From Xenococcaceae cyanobacterium MO_167.B27 (GTDB lineage: Bacteria; Cyanobacteriota; Cyanobacteriia; Cyanobacteriales; Xenococcaceae): a stretch of DNA of 52,948 nucleotides. Shown here piece by piece: positions 52,673 to 52,948 of the stretch (position 1 is its first letter; each line of letters starts with the position of its first letter). The DNA lies in the NCBI GenBank assembly GCA_030065935.1, contig JASJCP010000019.1:1-52948 (forward strand), in the 5' to 3' direction. The notes beneath the pieces were generated by a model. It worked only from the letters and a program-made list of their open reading frames with translations. It searched no databases and had not been told where the DNA came from. A program made the position numbers and the translations under genes.

Positions 52673-52727
52673 GCTGTCTTGACACTCCCCCAGTAACTTT
52701 TATGAGGTTTACTGGGGGATTCTTGCT
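52673..52727 (-). mobile_element. Right end of the TnpB-bearing IS element
   Basis: Downstream of the tnpB stop on the minus strand, CCCCCAGTAA and TTACTGGGGG form a perfect 10-bp hairpin (52686-52720), followed by AGTGTCAAG at the junction with the intron maturase. This is the usual IS200/IS605 right-end structure. The guide part of any omega RNA would be read into the intron sequence. Confidence 0.65.
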
Positions 52728-52948
52728 TCATTCGGCAGTTACTAGGTCGCTTCGCGTGCCTTCGGCAGCAAACAAAGTAAATTGTAAGACCCCCGCACCT
52801 CGCCGTTTGCAAGCCATTTCTTTATAACCTACGGGCTGTCCGACCGCAGTTTTTCCTCTTTGTTTTAAGATTAAAGAGCTTGCAATATCCCTATCAATCT
52901 CAATGTTACAGTAAGGACAAATATGTAACCTTTGATTTAATAATTTTT
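52728..52948 (-). CDS. tnpB: TnpB family RNA-guided nuclease, C-terminal part (runs off window)
   Basis: The last ~73 codons of a tnpB gene whose start lies beyond the right edge. The frame includes RLHICPYCNIEIDRDIASSL, the second half of the zinc finger (CPYC) followed by the last RuvC acidic motif (DRD). It ends RRGAGVLQFTLFAAEG and TRSDLVTAE before TGA. The tail beyond the RuvC motif is 45-50 residues long. Whether the nuclease is intact cannot be judged. The right-end hairpin at 52686-52720 follows directly. Confidence 0.8.
   Translation of the reverse strand, partial: KLLNQRLHICPYCNIEIDRDIASSLILKQRGKTAVGQPVGYKEMACKRRGAGVLQFTLFAAEGTRSDLVTAE

Noticed and set aside
52573-52827. Open frames on both strands near the right end
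   Set aside because: They cross the junction between the intron maturase tail and the TnpB element in wrong frames; the true frames are described as features.

Overview
This is a cyanobacterial chromosome segment. HIP1 octamers (GCGATCGC) are scattered through most genes. The gene families are typical of cyanobacteria: AgrE/ArgZ, XisH/XisI, DUF2949, a VTE6-like DUF92 protein, a long four-ACT aspartate kinase, an iron-uptake-porin remnant and many heptanucleotide repeats. AT-rich intergenic DNA full of small palindromes and decayed mobile elements suggests a repeat-rich unicellular, colonial or pleurocapsalean genome. The species cannot be named from this sequence.

Layout. 1-4.5 kb: a secreted protein built of four-residue R-D-I-E repeats, a DUF4126 membrane protein, an ECF transporter T subunit, an amino-acid ABC permease with a small zinc-ribbon protein, and YjbQ. 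4.5-9.8 kb: an NAD salvage cluster on the minus strand (pncB-nadD-nrtR, then nadE). It is interrupted by a PchB-like isochorismate-pyruvate lyase gene flanked by inverted repeats. 10-16 kb: glutaredoxin, an orphan histidine kinase, a histidine phosphatase, IS630 and IS200 remnants, a dead porin gene and tRNA-Asp. 16-20 kb: glyA, a WecA/MraY-like transferase, cinA and DUF2949. 20.8-24 kb: DUF192 lipoprotein, an OmpR-type regulator, NAD kinase, an hsdR relic and a NADAR protein. 24-30 kb: AgrE (arginine to proline), a Ser/Thr kinase and an RTX-like exoprotein. 30.5-33.7 kb: a DUF92 (phytyl-phosphate kinase-like) gene, lysC and a DUF4160/DUF2442 pair. 33.7-43 kb: four large GT-C-type membrane proteins with XisH/XisI among them. 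43-46 kb: a restriction endonuclease and methyltransferase facing each other. 46-47.4 kb: SIMPL and SPOR-like proteins. 48.4-52.9 kb: mnmA, two type IV pilins, a conserved anchored protein, and a nest of mobile elements in which a TnpB element lies inside a group II intron next to a broken DUF559 gene.

Connections. Nicotinamide cofactor genes recur: PncB, NadD, NrtR, NadE, NadK, the CinA C-terminal domain (NMN deamidase family) and NADAR. A palindrome over the -10 box of pncB is a good candidate NrtR operator. A structured repeat of about 373 nt occurs twice, 18 kb apart and inverted, and one copy runs up to and over the mnmA start codon. Two pilin genes are separated by a leader with mutually exclusive hairpins, one followed by a T-run. 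The most notable items are the inverted-repeat-flanked pchB-like cassette, the repeat reaching into mnmA, the R-D-I-E repeat protein and the nested elements at the right edge.
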